A stretch of 64,000 bases of DNA from Pseudorhodoferax sp. Leaf265 (GTDB lineage: Bacteria > Pseudomonadota > Gammaproteobacteria > Burkholderiales > Burkholderiaceae_C): NCBI RefSeq assembly GCF_001422365.1, contig NZ_LMMT01000001.1, forward strand, positions 660,820-724,819, in the 5' to 3' direction. Each line of letters starts with the position of its first letter. Position 1 is the stretch's first letter. The translations under genes and the position numbers were made by a program. Below are positions 8,786 through 17,326 of the stretch, in pieces. The notes below the pieces were generated by a model, which had not been told where the DNA came from, searched no databases, and saw nothing but the letters and a program-made list of their open reading frames with translations.

Positions 8786-9989
8786 GTGCACTCTCCTGTA
8801 ACGTGGACGCTGAAGTTCGGTCTCGCTGCCGATCATCTGCCCCCAACTGGATACGGATGGAGCCACCGGGAGGTGCCCGCCACGGCGGCGTCTTGATCCA
8901 TTGAAACCAAAGCGCGAGCAGAACGATGAGTAGCAGGTTGGCAAACTGGACGCTTAGATATTCAAGTGAACCGCGCTCGCTCCAGGAGAACAGGCCCGCC
9001 AGCACATAGCACGAGACAATGCTGGTCGAGAAGCAGTCGAGTGAATGGGTTCCCACCCGTGCCACGCCACGCATCATTAGATGGCGCTTGATCCATGCAT
9101 TCGATGGCATGAGAAGGGCGACAAGTCGGACCACCAGCAGGAAGTGCAGCAGGCGAATCGGCTGCATGTTGGTCTTGTCCAGCCACGGAATGTCAAGCAC
9201 CCCGATCAGGGGAAGACGAACGTCTGCCTTGTCCATGAGCTTGAGCACCGTACACAGGGCAAGAACTGCAAGCACCCTTGTGATCTTGCGCCCCCGACTG
9301 GACCGATCCACCTCGCCGAGCGGCCACTCCTTGGCGGTCCACACACCGAGAAAGAACACAAACTGCCATGCCAGCGGATTGAAATGCCATCCGCCAGGCG
9401 TATAGAAGTTCAGCGAGGGGTGCAGTTGAACAGCCAGCCAAACGAAGGCTGAGAGCAGCATCGGTAGCCATTTGACACGGGCATACAGGTACAAAAAGCC
9501 AGGAGCCATCGCTATCAGGACCATATACAGCGGGAGTACCTCCAGAAAAGCCGGAAAGTACTCAAATCGCATGAAGGCCAGAATGACCCGCTCACCATAG
9601 TTCGCAGCAAGATCCAGGCGCGAAATGTCGATCAACCCATTGCTGCGCGAAAAAATCCAGGGCACCACCGCAAGCACGGCCAGGAAGACGAAGCCGTTGC
9701 GTACATAGAGTTCCCATGCACGGTGGAGGCCCCGGACCTGCGTGTTCCAGAACCCTCTGCTCACCAGCGAGCGGCTGTAGACGGTCGCGATGACATAGCC
9801 AGAGAAGAACACAAAGAACTCCGCGGCGCTGGACCACCCGAGGCTCTGATAGGTGTACAGCTTGAGCGAGGCATTGTTGCCCACCCCCTGCAGCAGAAAG
9901 CCCAGGTGGTCCAGACACATCGACAGGATGAAGAAGCCTCGCAGGAAATCGATGCGGCTGTCCCGCTCGGTGGATGTCCCCAAGCTCAT
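8778..9989 (-). CDS. OpgC-type membrane acyltransferase
   Basis: 403 aa integral membrane protein with about ten hydrophobic segments. The N-terminus RIDFLRGFFILSMCLDHLGF and GWSSAAEFFVFFSGYVIA match the OpgC/MdoC family (PF10129), which transfers succinyl groups to osmoregulated glucans in enterobacteria. In this setting it more likely acylates the EPS; the acyl donor is unknown. It overlaps the polymerase gene by four bases (ATGA) and the glycosidase gene by eight. Confidence 0.82.
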   Translation of the reverse strand: MSLGTSTERDSRIDFLRGFFILSMCLDHLGFLLQGVGNNASLKLYTYQSLGWSSAAEFFVFFSGYVIATVYSRSLVSRGFWNTQVRGLHRAWELYVRNGFVFLAVLAVVPWIFSRSNGLIDISRLDLAANYGERVILAFMRFEYFPAFLEVLPLYMVLIAMAPGFLYLYARVKWLPMLLSAFVWLAVQLHPSLNFYTPGGWHFNPLAWQFVFFLGVWTAKEWPLGEVDRSSRGRKITRVLAVLALCTVLKLMDKADVRLPLIGVLDIPWLDKTNMQPIRLLHFLLVVRLVALLMPSNAWIKRHLMMRGVARVGTHSLDCFSTSIVSCYVLAGLFSWSERGSLEYLSVQFANLLLIVLLALWFQWIKTPPWRAPPGGSIRIQLGADDRQRDRTSASTLQESAHA

Positions 9990-11299
9990 GCGCTGACCTC
10001 ACTCAACCGCTTGTCGAATTTCTCGGGGCTTGGCGGACGCCGCGGCGTCTCGTCTGCAAGGGCGGCACTGCCGCGGGGGTCTGCCGACACCGGCCACAGC
10101 ACAAGCCCGAACACCAGCGCATGCGAAAACGGGATGTAGATTCCGCCCAAAGCATAGGTCAGGACGAGAACGAATTTGAGCAGACCTGGGGCACGGCTGC
10201 GGTGAAAGCAACAGGCAAGAAAGCCGAAATAAGCGGTCGCACCGACAAGTCCGAACTCGAACACCATCTTGAAAAAGATGCTGGTTCCAGAGACAGGCAC
10301 ATTGGCCAGCGCCTTGAAATCATCGACAGTGCCTGCTCCAAAGCCAAACAGCGTGCGCAGGGGGTCTGGCCACAAGAACTGCTCAAACAGATAAAAGCCA
10401 CCTACAAAACGTGCAAAGCCGCTCGATCCGGTGGCAGAGAATTCACCAGCGCGTGCAAAGAACACCCGAACGAAGACGACATCGGCGAAGCTCGCAGCGA
10501 CGAGAACAAGGATGACCGCGGCCGCTCCGACGATCAAAACGTCCCAGCGGCCCTTGGACATGAGGATGAGCGGCACGGCCACAGCAACCAGCACCAAACC
10601 GGTCCCCGAATAAGAAACGATGATGGCCGCAATCAATGTCGCGAGAACCGCCCAGCGCATCCGCGTGAGCATCTCAACCACCATGGCCACGGCCAGGAAC
10701 TGACTGAAGAACGAAGGCTCCAGCATGACCACGCCGTTAGCTCTGTAGTACGGAGACCCGTATTGCAAGTGTGTGAACGGATTGAACAAGGCTACCTTGA
10801 GCTGGGACGGCATGTAGCTTTCGATCGGAAACGCAGGCCCGGGGCCGACGACGAATTGCGCCGAGAACTGCACAAGGCCAAGAATACCGACCACCAAGGC
10901 CAACTTCACGAACCAATCCAGCAGGCGGGCATAGTCAGGCAGCGGATTGAGTCGGAGGACATAGGGGAAATGCACCACCGACAACATCAGCAAGGAGAGC
11001 ACCGAAAAGCTCTCCCCTCGCAACGCCTGGGTTCCCCAGAGTACAGACATCGCAATGGCATAGGCGATGAAGCGCGGGACATCGACCACCATCTTTCCAG
11101 CCACCAAGCCCAACGCAGAGGCGGCGGAGATGAGCGGAATCACAATCGAAATGCCCATGCCACCAAATGGCGGCACCGACAGTTTGGAAAAAACACTCGC
11201 ACCTAGAATGGGCGTTGCACCGATCCAGCGCAAAAGACGCTCGTCAGCGGCCCTTCCCCCTTTGCCCTTCTCGACGGATGCGTCTGCTGAAGAGTCCAT
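9986..11299 (-). CDS. O-antigen ligase/polymerase-like (Wzy-type) EPS polymerase
   Basis: 437 aa, about eleven membrane helices, with a large periplasmic loop around residues 190-240 (VGPGPAFPIESYMPS) followed by NGVVMLEPSFFSQF. Topology and the E-P-S-x-F segment fit Wzy/WaaL-family proteins, which join lipid-linked repeat units in the periplasm. The start at ATG 11299 lies two bases after the stop of the upstream GT2; the longer in-frame extension overlaps that gene fully and is rejected. Together with EpsF/EpsG it would make this a Wzx/Wzy-type pathway. Confidence 0.78.
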   Translation of the reverse strand: MDSSADASVEKGKGGRAADERLLRWIGATPILGASVFSKLSVPPFGGMGISIVIPLISAASALGLVAGKMVVDVPRFIAYAIAMSVLWGTQALRGESFSVLSLLMLSVVHFPYVLRLNPLPDYARLLDWFVKLALVVGILGLVQFSAQFVVGPGPAFPIESYMPSQLKVALFNPFTHLQYGSPYYRANGVVMLEPSFFSQFLAVAMVVEMLTRMRWAVLATLIAAIIVSYSGTGLVLVAVAVPLILMSKGRWDVLIVGAAAVILVLVAASFADVVFVRVFFARAGEFSATGSSGFARFVGGFYLFEQFLWPDPLRTLFGFGAGTVDDFKALANVPVSGTSIFFKMVFEFGLVGATAYFGFLACCFHRSRAPGLLKFVLVLTYALGGIYIPFSHALVFGLVLWPVSADPRGSAALADETPRRPPSPEKFDKRLSEVSA

Positions 11300-11301
11300 G
11301 C

Positions 11302-12339
11302 TTAGCCGCGCTCCACGACGCCCACAGCGTGAATCGTCAAAGGAACGGCGGCCTCGGGCGTCCAAATCTGTTCGCGCGTCGTGATCATGCCGGTGAAGAA
11401 TCCCAAGGCCCAGGCCCAGTGCATGGCAGCAGCGGCAGGCCCGGCCAGCAAGCCGCAGACAGAGCGATAACGCAGCGCCAACTGCGCTGAAACGAGCACG
11501 AGAGCGGCCACATACAGGCCGGGCCACAACAGCAGCGCAGGCCACCACGACGCAAGCAGGACGGCTGCCACACAGGAGGCGACATACATCGGCACCGCAA
11601 GCTGCCGCGCACGCAAGGACGATGGGTGGCGCCTGACCGTGCGGGAACGCCCCCGCCCGTAGTTGAAGTATTGCCGCCACAGGCCCGCAAGCGTCCCGCG
11701 CGGGCTATAGCCAATGCGGATGTCTGCATCCAGATAGATCCGGCTGCCCAATGCACGTTGGCGGCAATCGAGTTCGGCATCTTCATTGTGGGTGAAGGAT
11801 TCATCGTAGCCGCCCGCGCGGAGGAAACTGGCCATGCGGAACGCTGCATGGTGGCCGTGGTCGATGAAGCCGCTGCGGCGCCCTCCCCTGTGGGCCGAGC
11901 CTCCCGACCCCAGCGGCGTGTCCGACACCCATGCCACGGCCCGCTGCAAACAGTTGCTGCCACCGGAATCCATGGGGACGACCACAGCGTCAGCGCCCGT
12001 CCGTTCCAACGTCTCAATCAATCGGCGAACAAACCCAGCCGGGTAGCCGGCATGCGCATCGCACCGGATCAGCACATCGGCCCATCCGCCATCGACCCGG
12101 GCGGCAAGATTGACGGCCGCACTTTGAATTCTTCGAGGGTTGGGAAGCAAGCTCAGCCAAGGCCGGCTCTGTGCAAGCTCTGCGACCCGCTGCACAGTGC
12201 CATCGGTGCTGCCGCCATCCGCAACAACGACGCGAACGCGATGCTGCTGCGGCCAATCCATCGCCAACGCGTCAACTACCCCGTCTATATGGGCGCGCTC
12301 GTTGAGCGTCGGAACTACGACAAGAATCGACAGACCCAT
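11302..12339 (-). CDS. Glycosyltransferase family 2, ExoA-like
   Basis: 345 aa. The GT2 catalytic domain has LVVVPTLNERAHIDGVV and VVADGGSTDGTVQRV; the metal motif appears as LIRCDAHAGYPAGFV. The later YFNYGRGRSRTVRRHP segment and several C-terminal membrane helices resemble succinoglycan ExoA-type transferases, so the protein is probably anchored to the inner membrane. ATG 12339 lies one base after the epsG stop; residues encoded upstream of it are not family-like. Sugar specificity unknown. Confidence 0.84.
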   Translation of the reverse strand: MGLSILVVVPTLNERAHIDGVVDALAMDWPQQHRVRVVVADGGSTDGTVQRVAELAQSRPWLSLLPNPRRIQSAAVNLAARVDGGWADVLIRCDAHAGYPAGFVRRLIETLERTGADAVVVPMDSGGSNCLQRAVAWVSDTPLGSGGSAHRGGRRSGFIDHGHHAAFRMASFLRAGGYDESFTHNEDAELDCRQRALGSRIYLDADIRIGYSPRGTLAGLWRQYFNYGRGRSRTVRRHPSSLRARQLAVPMYVASCVAAVLLASWWPALLLWPGLYVAALVLVSAQLALRYRSVCGLLAGPAAAAMHWAWALGFFTGMITTREQIWTPEAAVPLTIHAVGVVERG

Positions 12340-12340
12340 C

Positions 12341-13309
12341 TCAATGCTCGTTGAGCAGCACGCCGGCAATCTTGGCGTGCGAACGCGCGATCTGCTGCAC
12401 GAGATCGTGCAATCCATCCATGCGCGTCCGGTTGCGTCTACCGATCACCAGAGCAGCGCCACACCGGGCTGCGAGCACGCGGCTGTCAGCCCCCCGCACA
12501 GTGGCGGGCGTATCGACGATGACGTGGTCGAAGCGGCTCAGGACGTCCTGCATCAGAAAGCTGAAACTTGCACGTTGCATCAATTCGAGCGGGTTAGGTG
12601 GCAATGTGCCGACCGTCAGCAAGTGCATGCCGGGCAAGCCCGAGATGGCTTGTTCGACGTCAACCCCAGCGCGCCCGGCCAGAATGTTGCTCAATCCGCT
12701 AGCAGGCTCTACGCCAAAGATCTTGTGTTGGCGCGGCGTGCGCATATCGCCATCGATCAGTAACGTGCTTTCACCCAATTGGCTGAAAACGACTGCCAGA
12801 TTCGCCGCAAAGTAGCTCTTCCCGTCGCCCACATTCGGACTCAGGACAGCAAGAGCACGGCGGGGTTGGTCAGGGGCCAGTACCCCCATGAGCAGTTGAC
12901 TGCGCACATCCCGGAACACCTCCGCCGCCGCGCTGAAAGGGTCGGTGGCCGTTACCAGTTCTCCTCCAAGGCCGCCAAGACCACCTTCTGCAGCGTAGGG
13001 ATAGTGAAACTGCTGCGACAGCGCCCAGAGCACATCGTCGCGGGAGGCAAGCTTGAGCGCAATTGCCGCATCGCCGAACCGCATGCCGTGCTGCCGCTGA
13101 TGCTGCAGTATCAGCTCGACTTGGCGGGCATCGAGCTTGCGTAACTCACGGATCAGATCGCCAATCGAACGATCCACAAGTTGCGCGGGCGGCCCTTGTT
13201 CGTGGCCCGTGGCGTCCTCTGGCGCAGACGCCTCGTCGGAGCGGGTTTCCTGCCTTCCTTCCAGCACAGTCATGGCATTGCGTTGCGGACGGCCTGATTG
13301 CATATTCAT
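12341..13309 (-). CDS. epsG: EpsG-type polysaccharide tyrosine autokinase
   Basis: 322 aa cytoplasmic BY-kinase partner of EpsF. Motifs: Walker A VLSPNVGDGKSYFAANLA (about 156-172), Walker A' TLLIDGDMRTPRQHKIF (182-198), Walker B HVIVDTPA. Residues 48-104 precede the kinase and contain MRFGDAAIALKLASRDDVLW, close to the MshEN/GspE N-terminal pattern that binds cyclic di-GMP in other proteins. The C-terminus ends at LLNEH without an obvious tyrosine cluster, so the autophosphorylation site is unclear. The start was placed at ATG 13309, since the longer frame runs into epsF. Confidence 0.85.
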   Translation of the reverse strand: MNMQSGRPQRNAMTVLEGRQETRSDEASAPEDATGHEQGPPAQLVDRSIGDLIRELRKLDARQVELILQHQRQHGMRFGDAAIALKLASRDDVLWALSQQFHYPYAAEGGLGGLGGELVTATDPFSAAAEVFRDVRSQLLMGVLAPDQPRRALAVLSPNVGDGKSYFAANLAVVFSQLGESTLLIDGDMRTPRQHKIFGVEPASGLSNILAGRAGVDVEQAISGLPGMHLLTVGTLPPNPLELMQRASFSFLMQDVLSRFDHVIVDTPATVRGADSRVLAARCGAALVIGRRNRTRMDGLHDLVQQIARSHAKIAGVLLNEH

Positions 13310-13328
13310 TGGAGTAGGAACTTCCAGT

Positions 13329-14747
13329 TCAGTTGAGCTTGCCGTGGGGCGCCGAACCGCCAGCGATTTGCGCTGTCCATCCGATGCTTCGCTTGGGTTG
13401 CGCGGCCTGTTCGGGCAGCACGCCCAGCAAGGGCAGCTGCAGCCCCCGCAGCACGTCGTCCTCCGTCCGAAGGCGGCGGTCCCGCAGTTCGGTTCCGAGC
13501 GCCGCAGCCAACGCCAGCAGCGTCGCGGCCAGCACGCCGACGGCAAGGTTGAGAACCACACGCGGCTCGGATGGGCTGGTCGGGGGCGTTGCTCGCTTCA
13601 GGACGCTGACGTTGGTCTGCGTGGACTCGCTTTCGACATTAGTCTGGCTTGCCCGCGTCATGATGGTGTCGTAGGCGCGTCGCGCGTTGTCGACGTCGCG
13701 CTGCAAGACGCCAGCTTCATCACGCAGGACCTTGAGCTCCAGCAGCTTGGCACGCTGCTCGTCCACGGCCACCCGGGCCTGCGCAAGCCTTGTCTGATTG
13801 ACATTGTTGTTAACGGTAATGCTGCCGGTCACACGCCGCGTCTCTGCCGCGATCGTTGCGCGCAGCTCTGCAGTCTTGGCTTTGAGCTCAATCATCTCCG
13901 GATGCCGTTCGCCGAGGCGTTCGCCCAATTCCTTCTGACGCGCCTCCTGGCGAGCAAGTTCGGACGTCATGTTGGCAATGACGGGGTTCGTCAGCACTTC
14001 CGGCATGCGGTCCGGACTGGCAGCCGCCTGACTTTGGCGTCCCCCGGTCTCATTGGCTGCCCCCTGCAACACAACGAGTTGAGATGACAGCTCCATCAGC
14101 CGCTGGGTCTCCACATCGACCCGCTCATCGGTCGCAACCAGGCCATGCTGACGCTGGTAGGCAGACAGTCTGGCCTGGGCACGCTCCAGATCCTCTCGCA
14201 GTTGCTTGCCATATGTGTCGAAAAAGCCACGATATTGCTTCGCCGGGTCGACGCGCAGTTCCAAGGTTGTTTCGACGTAAGCGTTGACCCACGCGTTGGC
14301 TATCTCCGCCGCCCGCTCTGGCACTGTCGAGGTGTAGTTGACGGTGATGACGTTCGAGTCGCGCGTGGGTATGGCCTCCATGTCGCGCAGGAGCGAGCCC
14401 GCCATGGCCGCGTTGTAGTCACCACGCCCCTCGCTTGCCTCAACCCACCGTCTGCGGCGCTCTTCGTCCTTGTCCCAGCCCAGCGCCTGTGCCACGCGCA
14501 GTGCTACACGATCGCTGCGGACTACGCCGAGTTGCGTCCCCATGTAGCTACTGTTGGTCATTCCCGGCAAAATCATCCCGGCAATCGGATCGGGCGACTT
14601 CACGTCGAGCACTACCGTTGCCGACGCCGTGTACCTAGGCTCCTTGAGAAACGTCACCGCGGCCACCAAGGCCACCACAGCCACCCATACCAACGCCGCC
14701 AGCCTCCACCGGGCCCGCAGCAACACAAATATTTCCGCAAGTCTCAT
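13329..14747 (-). CDS. epsF: EpsF-type chain length determinant (Wzz/PCP family)
   Basis: 472 aa inner-membrane protein that sets EPS chain length with EpsG. N-terminal Wzz domain with membrane helix LAALVWVAVVALVAAVTFL (about 16-34), a large periplasmic coiled-coil part (residues 160-390), and a second helix VVLNLAVGVLAATLLALAAA near 420. ATPPTSPSEPRVVLNL is the proline-rich segment typical before the second helix. The ATG has AGGAGAG six bases upstream. First gene of the minus-strand EPS operon; a 164-bp divergent intergenic region with palindromes precedes it. Confidence 0.9.
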   Translation of the reverse strand: MRLAEIFVLLRARWRLAALVWVAVVALVAAVTFLKEPRYTASATVVLDVKSPDPIAGMILPGMTNSSYMGTQLGVVRSDRVALRVAQALGWDKDEERRRRWVEASEGRGDYNAAMAGSLLRDMEAIPTRDSNVITVNYTSTVPERAAEIANAWVNAYVETTLELRVDPAKQYRGFFDTYGKQLREDLERAQARLSAYQRQHGLVATDERVDVETQRLMELSSQLVVLQGAANETGGRQSQAAASPDRMPEVLTNPVIANMTSELARQEARQKELGERLGERHPEMIELKAKTAELRATIAAETRRVTGSITVNNNVNQTRLAQARVAVDEQRAKLLELKVLRDEAGVLQRDVDNARRAYDTIMTRASQTNVESESTQTNVSVLKRATPPTSPSEPRVVLNLAVGVLAATLLALAAALGTELRDRRLRTEDDVLRGLQLPLLGVLPEQAAQPKRSIGWTAQIAGGSAPHGKLN

Positions 14748-14823
14748 CGACGACTCTCCTGAAGACGGGGATTCTCGGGCCAGTCGGCCTCGACACAGCC
14801 TTCGATAGTACTTTCAGGCCACT

Positions 14824-14860
14824 TAGTCCTTTTGGACTATTGCTGCACTGCACAATAGTC
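14824..14860. promoter_or_regulatory. Overlapping inverted repeats in the divergent EPS promoter region
   Basis: Two perfect inverted repeats share an arm: TAGTCC-TTTT-GGACTA at 14824-14839, and GACTATTG (14835-14842) pairing with CAATAGTC (14853-14860) around a CTGCACTGCA spacer. They lie 77-113 bp upstream of epsF and 52-88 bp upstream of the divergent small-protein gene. The layout suggests an operator for a dimeric regulator acting on both transcripts. A weak plus-strand sigma-70 pairing, TTGGAC at 14832 with AATAGT at 14855 (17-bp spacing), overlaps it. Confidence 0.5.
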
Positions 14861-14911
14861 TACATACTAACCCTGAGGCTCCAATCCACTTTGCACAATA
14901 AGGACTCCACC

Positions 14912-15244
14912 ATGCGGAAAGCTTTTTCCATTGCAGCATGCGCGCTTGCCCTCTCGTGTGCCGGGATGGCACAGGCAGCGAACGAGTCGGACGCTGTGTC
15001 GTCCGTGACGAACCAGATCAGCAGCCGCTTGCAACAATTGGTCCAGTTCGTCCAGGGAAATCCGGCCGCCGCGCCGAAGACCCAGACGGCTTTCGAAGCA
15101 GGCAGCATCGGCAACCGCAGCCGCACCATGGTGGCCGGTGCGCCGGTCCCGCAGGCCGAAGAGCAGACCGGCCAGGCGATGCTGCTGGCAGGCTTGCTGG
15201 TCATGGGTGTCATCATCAAGCGCCGCTCCGGCAAGCGCGACTGA
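14912..15244 (+). CDS. Small secreted protein with PEP-CTERM-like C-terminal tail
   Basis: 110 aa. Residues 1-22 form a clear Sec signal peptide ending AQA. The mature part is polar and low-complexity, with an amphipathic stretch SRLQQLVQFVQ. The C-terminus reads VPQ (79-81), acidic EE, a hydrophobic helix AMLLAGLLVMGVII (89-102) and a basic end KRRSGKR. That order matches exosortase sorting signals (usually VPEP, helix, RRR) with Q in place of E. The ATG has AAGGA eight bases upstream. Divergent from epsF. No function known; export and anchoring or processing at the cell surface with the EPS is inferred. Confidence 0.72.
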   Translation: MRKAFSIAACALALSCAGMAQAANESDAVSSVTNQISSRLQQLVQFVQGNPAAAPKTQTAFEAGSIGNRSRTMVAGAPVPQAEEQTGQAMLLAGLLVMGVIIKRRSGKRD

Positions 15245-15260
15245 GCGCCACCCCGCCCGT

Positions 15261-15283
15261 CGGTCAGCGCACACCGCTGGCCG
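15261..15283 (+). terminator. Possible terminator hairpin after the small secreted protein gene
   Basis: CGGTCAGCG and CGCTGGCCG pair over 9 bp (one G-U) around a CACAC loop, 17 bp after the stop codon. No T-run follows, so it could also be an mRNA 3'-end stabiliser between convergent genes. Confidence 0.35.
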
Positions 15284-15304
15284 GCCCCTCATCCCGCAGA
15301 GGGC

Positions 15305-15772
15305 CTATTTCTCACATCGCGTGACCTGCTGGTCAGAGACCGCCTCCAGCGCCCCTGGTGGCACCAAGCCGGGTTCGATCTCGGCCAGCGGCCGCAGCAC
15401 GAAGGCACGCTGCCACATGCGCGGGTGCGGCAGCTTCAGCCGCGGCAGGTCCAGCACACGGTCGGCATACAGCAGCACATCGAGATCCAGCGTTCGCGGT
15501 GCGTTGACGTAAGGGCGCTCCCGCCCGGCCTGCAGTTCGAGTGCCTGCAAGGCATCCAACAGGTCCAGCGGCGCCAGGTGCGTCGCCAGCCTCGCCACGG
15601 CGTTCACGTAGTCCGGGCCGCCCGCATCGACCGGTGCACTGCGGTACAGCGACGACGAGCGCACGAGACGTGTGCCTGGCAGCCGGTCCAGTTCTGCCAG
15701 CGCCCACAAGACGGTCGCACGCGCATCGCCCAGGTTGCCGCCCAGGCCCACGAAAGCGGTGGCGGCGGCCAC
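15305..15772 (-). CDS. folK: 2-amino-4-hydroxy-6-hydroxymethyldihydropteridine diphosphokinase
   Basis: 155 aa, normal length. Transfers pyrophosphate from ATP to the pterin in folate synthesis. Visible motifs: FVGLGGNLGDARATV at the N-terminus, SSLYRSAPVD, and the signature RPYVNAPRTLDLDVLLY with the two Mg-binding Asp residues (DLD). GTG start three bases after the pcnB stop, so the two are co-transcribed. thyA and folA of the same cofactor economy lie 23 kb away in the window. Confidence 0.95.
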   Translation of the reverse strand: MAAATAFVGLGGNLGDARATVLWALAELDRLPGTRLVRSSSLYRSAPVDAGGPDYVNAVARLATHLAPLDLLDALQALELQAGRERPYVNAPRTLDLDVLLYADRVLDLPRLKLPHPRMWQRAFVLRPLAEIEPGLVPPGALEAVSDQQVTRCEK

Positions 15773-15775
15773 AGC

Positions 15776-17326
15776 TCAGACGCCGTTGTCCGGCGCGGGT
15801 GTGGTCGCGACGCGCTCGCCGGCCGGCTTGCGGCGGCGCCGCCGTTTCTTGGGCGCCACGGCGGTCTCATCGTCCTGGGGCGCTGCCGCAACATCCGATG
15901 CATCGGCCTCGCGCTTGGGGCCTTTGACGACGCGCACGCGCGCGCGGCCCGATTCCTCCCGCGCCTGGTCCAGCAGATCCTGCCGGCGCTCGTCGCTGGC
16001 CAGGCTGAACTCCTGCCACCACTCGGCCAATGCCTCGTCGATCTCGCCGCAGTCGGCTCGCAGGCGCATGAAGTCGAATGCGGCACGGAAGCGCGGCTGT
16101 TCGACCAGGCTCCAGGGCGCGCTGCCGGTGCGCTTGTCAAAGCGCGGCTGCATGGTCCAGGTCTCGCGCATGTCGCCGGCCAGCTTGCCGCGGCCCGAGA
16201 CGTCGCCGATGCGCGCGCTGAACACGTCCTCGATGGCGTCCTGCAGCGCAGGGAACGGCGGCTGGCGCTTGTGCTCGACGCGCGTCTTCCACCCGTCGCG
16301 CACATCGGCCCACAGCACGCAGGCCAACAGGAAGCTGGGCGCCACAGGCTTGCCCTCGCCAACGCGGCGGTCGGTGTCCTGCAGCGCGGCGCGCACGAAG
16401 GGCTGGTCGGCGCGTTCGACCACGAGGTCCAGCAGCGGGTAGATGCCGGTCGCCAGGCCCAATTCCTTGAGCTTGTCGACGGTGGCGATGGAATGCCCGG
16501 TCTGCAGCAGCTTGAGCATCTCGTCGAACAAGCGGCTTTGCGGCACGTCGGCCAGCAGCTGCTGCGACTTGACCAAGGGTGCTGCGGTCTTGGGCTCGAT
16601 CTTGAAACCCAGCGCGTTGAGCTTGGCCGCGAAGCGCACGGCACGGATGATGCGCACCGGGTCTTCGCGGTAGCGCGTGGCGGCGTCGCCGATCATGCGG
16701 ATGCTGCGGTTCTGCACGTCCTTCAGGCCATCGTGGTAGTCCACCACGATCTGGCGCTTGGGGTCGTAGTACATCGCGTTGATGCTGAAGTCGCGCCGCG
16801 CGGCGTCCTCTTCTTGCGGCCCCCAGACGTTGTCGCGCAGCACGCGGCCGGTGGCGTCCACGGCATGCTGCATGCCGGCCAGTTCGCTCTTGCTGGTGCG
16901 CTCGTTGCCGGCCACCTGCTCGGCGGCGGCGTTGTCCAGGTAGGCGCGGAAGGTGGAGACCTCGATGACCTCGTGCTCGCGCCCGCGGCCGTAGACCACG
17001 TGCACGATGCGAAAGCGCCGGCCGATGATGAAGGCGCGGCGGAACAGGCCCTTGACCTGCTCGGGCGTGGCGTTGGTGGCCACGTCGAAGTCCTTGGGCT
17101 TGAGGCCCACCAGCAGGTCGCGCACCGCGCCGCCGACGATGTAGGCCTCGTAGCCGGCCTGTTGCAGCGTGCTGACCACGTTGGCGGCGCGCTCGTCCAC
17201 GAGGTTCGGGTCGATCTTGTGGACCTCGGCCGCAATCTCCTGGCGCTTGCCGAACTTGGGGCGGGCACGGCTGGCGGGGGCGGCGGAACTCTTGCCCAGC
17301 AGCTTGTCGATGAGTTTCTTGATCAT
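15776..17326 (-). CDS. pcnB: Poly(A) polymerase I
   Basis: 516 aa. Class II nucleotidyltransferase that adds 3' A-tails to RNA and promotes decay. The catalytic motif YIVGGAVRDLLVGLKPKDFD (about residues 62-81) holds the GG and the metal-binding D-x-D pair. RRDFSINAMYY and RYREDPVRIIRAVRF are further family signatures. The C-terminal tail is rich in basic residues (KKRRRRRKPAGER), a probable RNA-binding extension. ATG overlaps the stop of the upstream HAD phosphatase by four bases. Confidence 0.95.
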   Translation of the reverse strand: MIKKLIDKLLGKSSAAPASRARPKFGKRQEIAAEVHKIDPNLVDERAANVVSTLQQAGYEAYIVGGAVRDLLVGLKPKDFDVATNATPEQVKGLFRRAFIIGRRFRIVHVVYGRGREHEVIEVSTFRAYLDNAAAEQVAGNERTSKSELAGMQHAVDATGRVLRDNVWGPQEEDAARRDFSINAMYYDPKRQIVVDYHDGLKDVQNRSIRMIGDAATRYREDPVRIIRAVRFAAKLNALGFKIEPKTAAPLVKSQQLLADVPQSRLFDEMLKLLQTGHSIATVDKLKELGLATGIYPLLDLVVERADQPFVRAALQDTDRRVGEGKPVAPSFLLACVLWADVRDGWKTRVEHKRQPPFPALQDAIEDVFSARIGDVSGRGKLAGDMRETWTMQPRFDKRTGSAPWSLVEQPRFRAAFDFMRLRADCGEIDEALAEWWQEFSLASDERRQDLLDQAREESGRARVRVVKGPKREADASDVAAAPQDDETAVAPKKRRRRRKPAGERVATTPAPDNGV

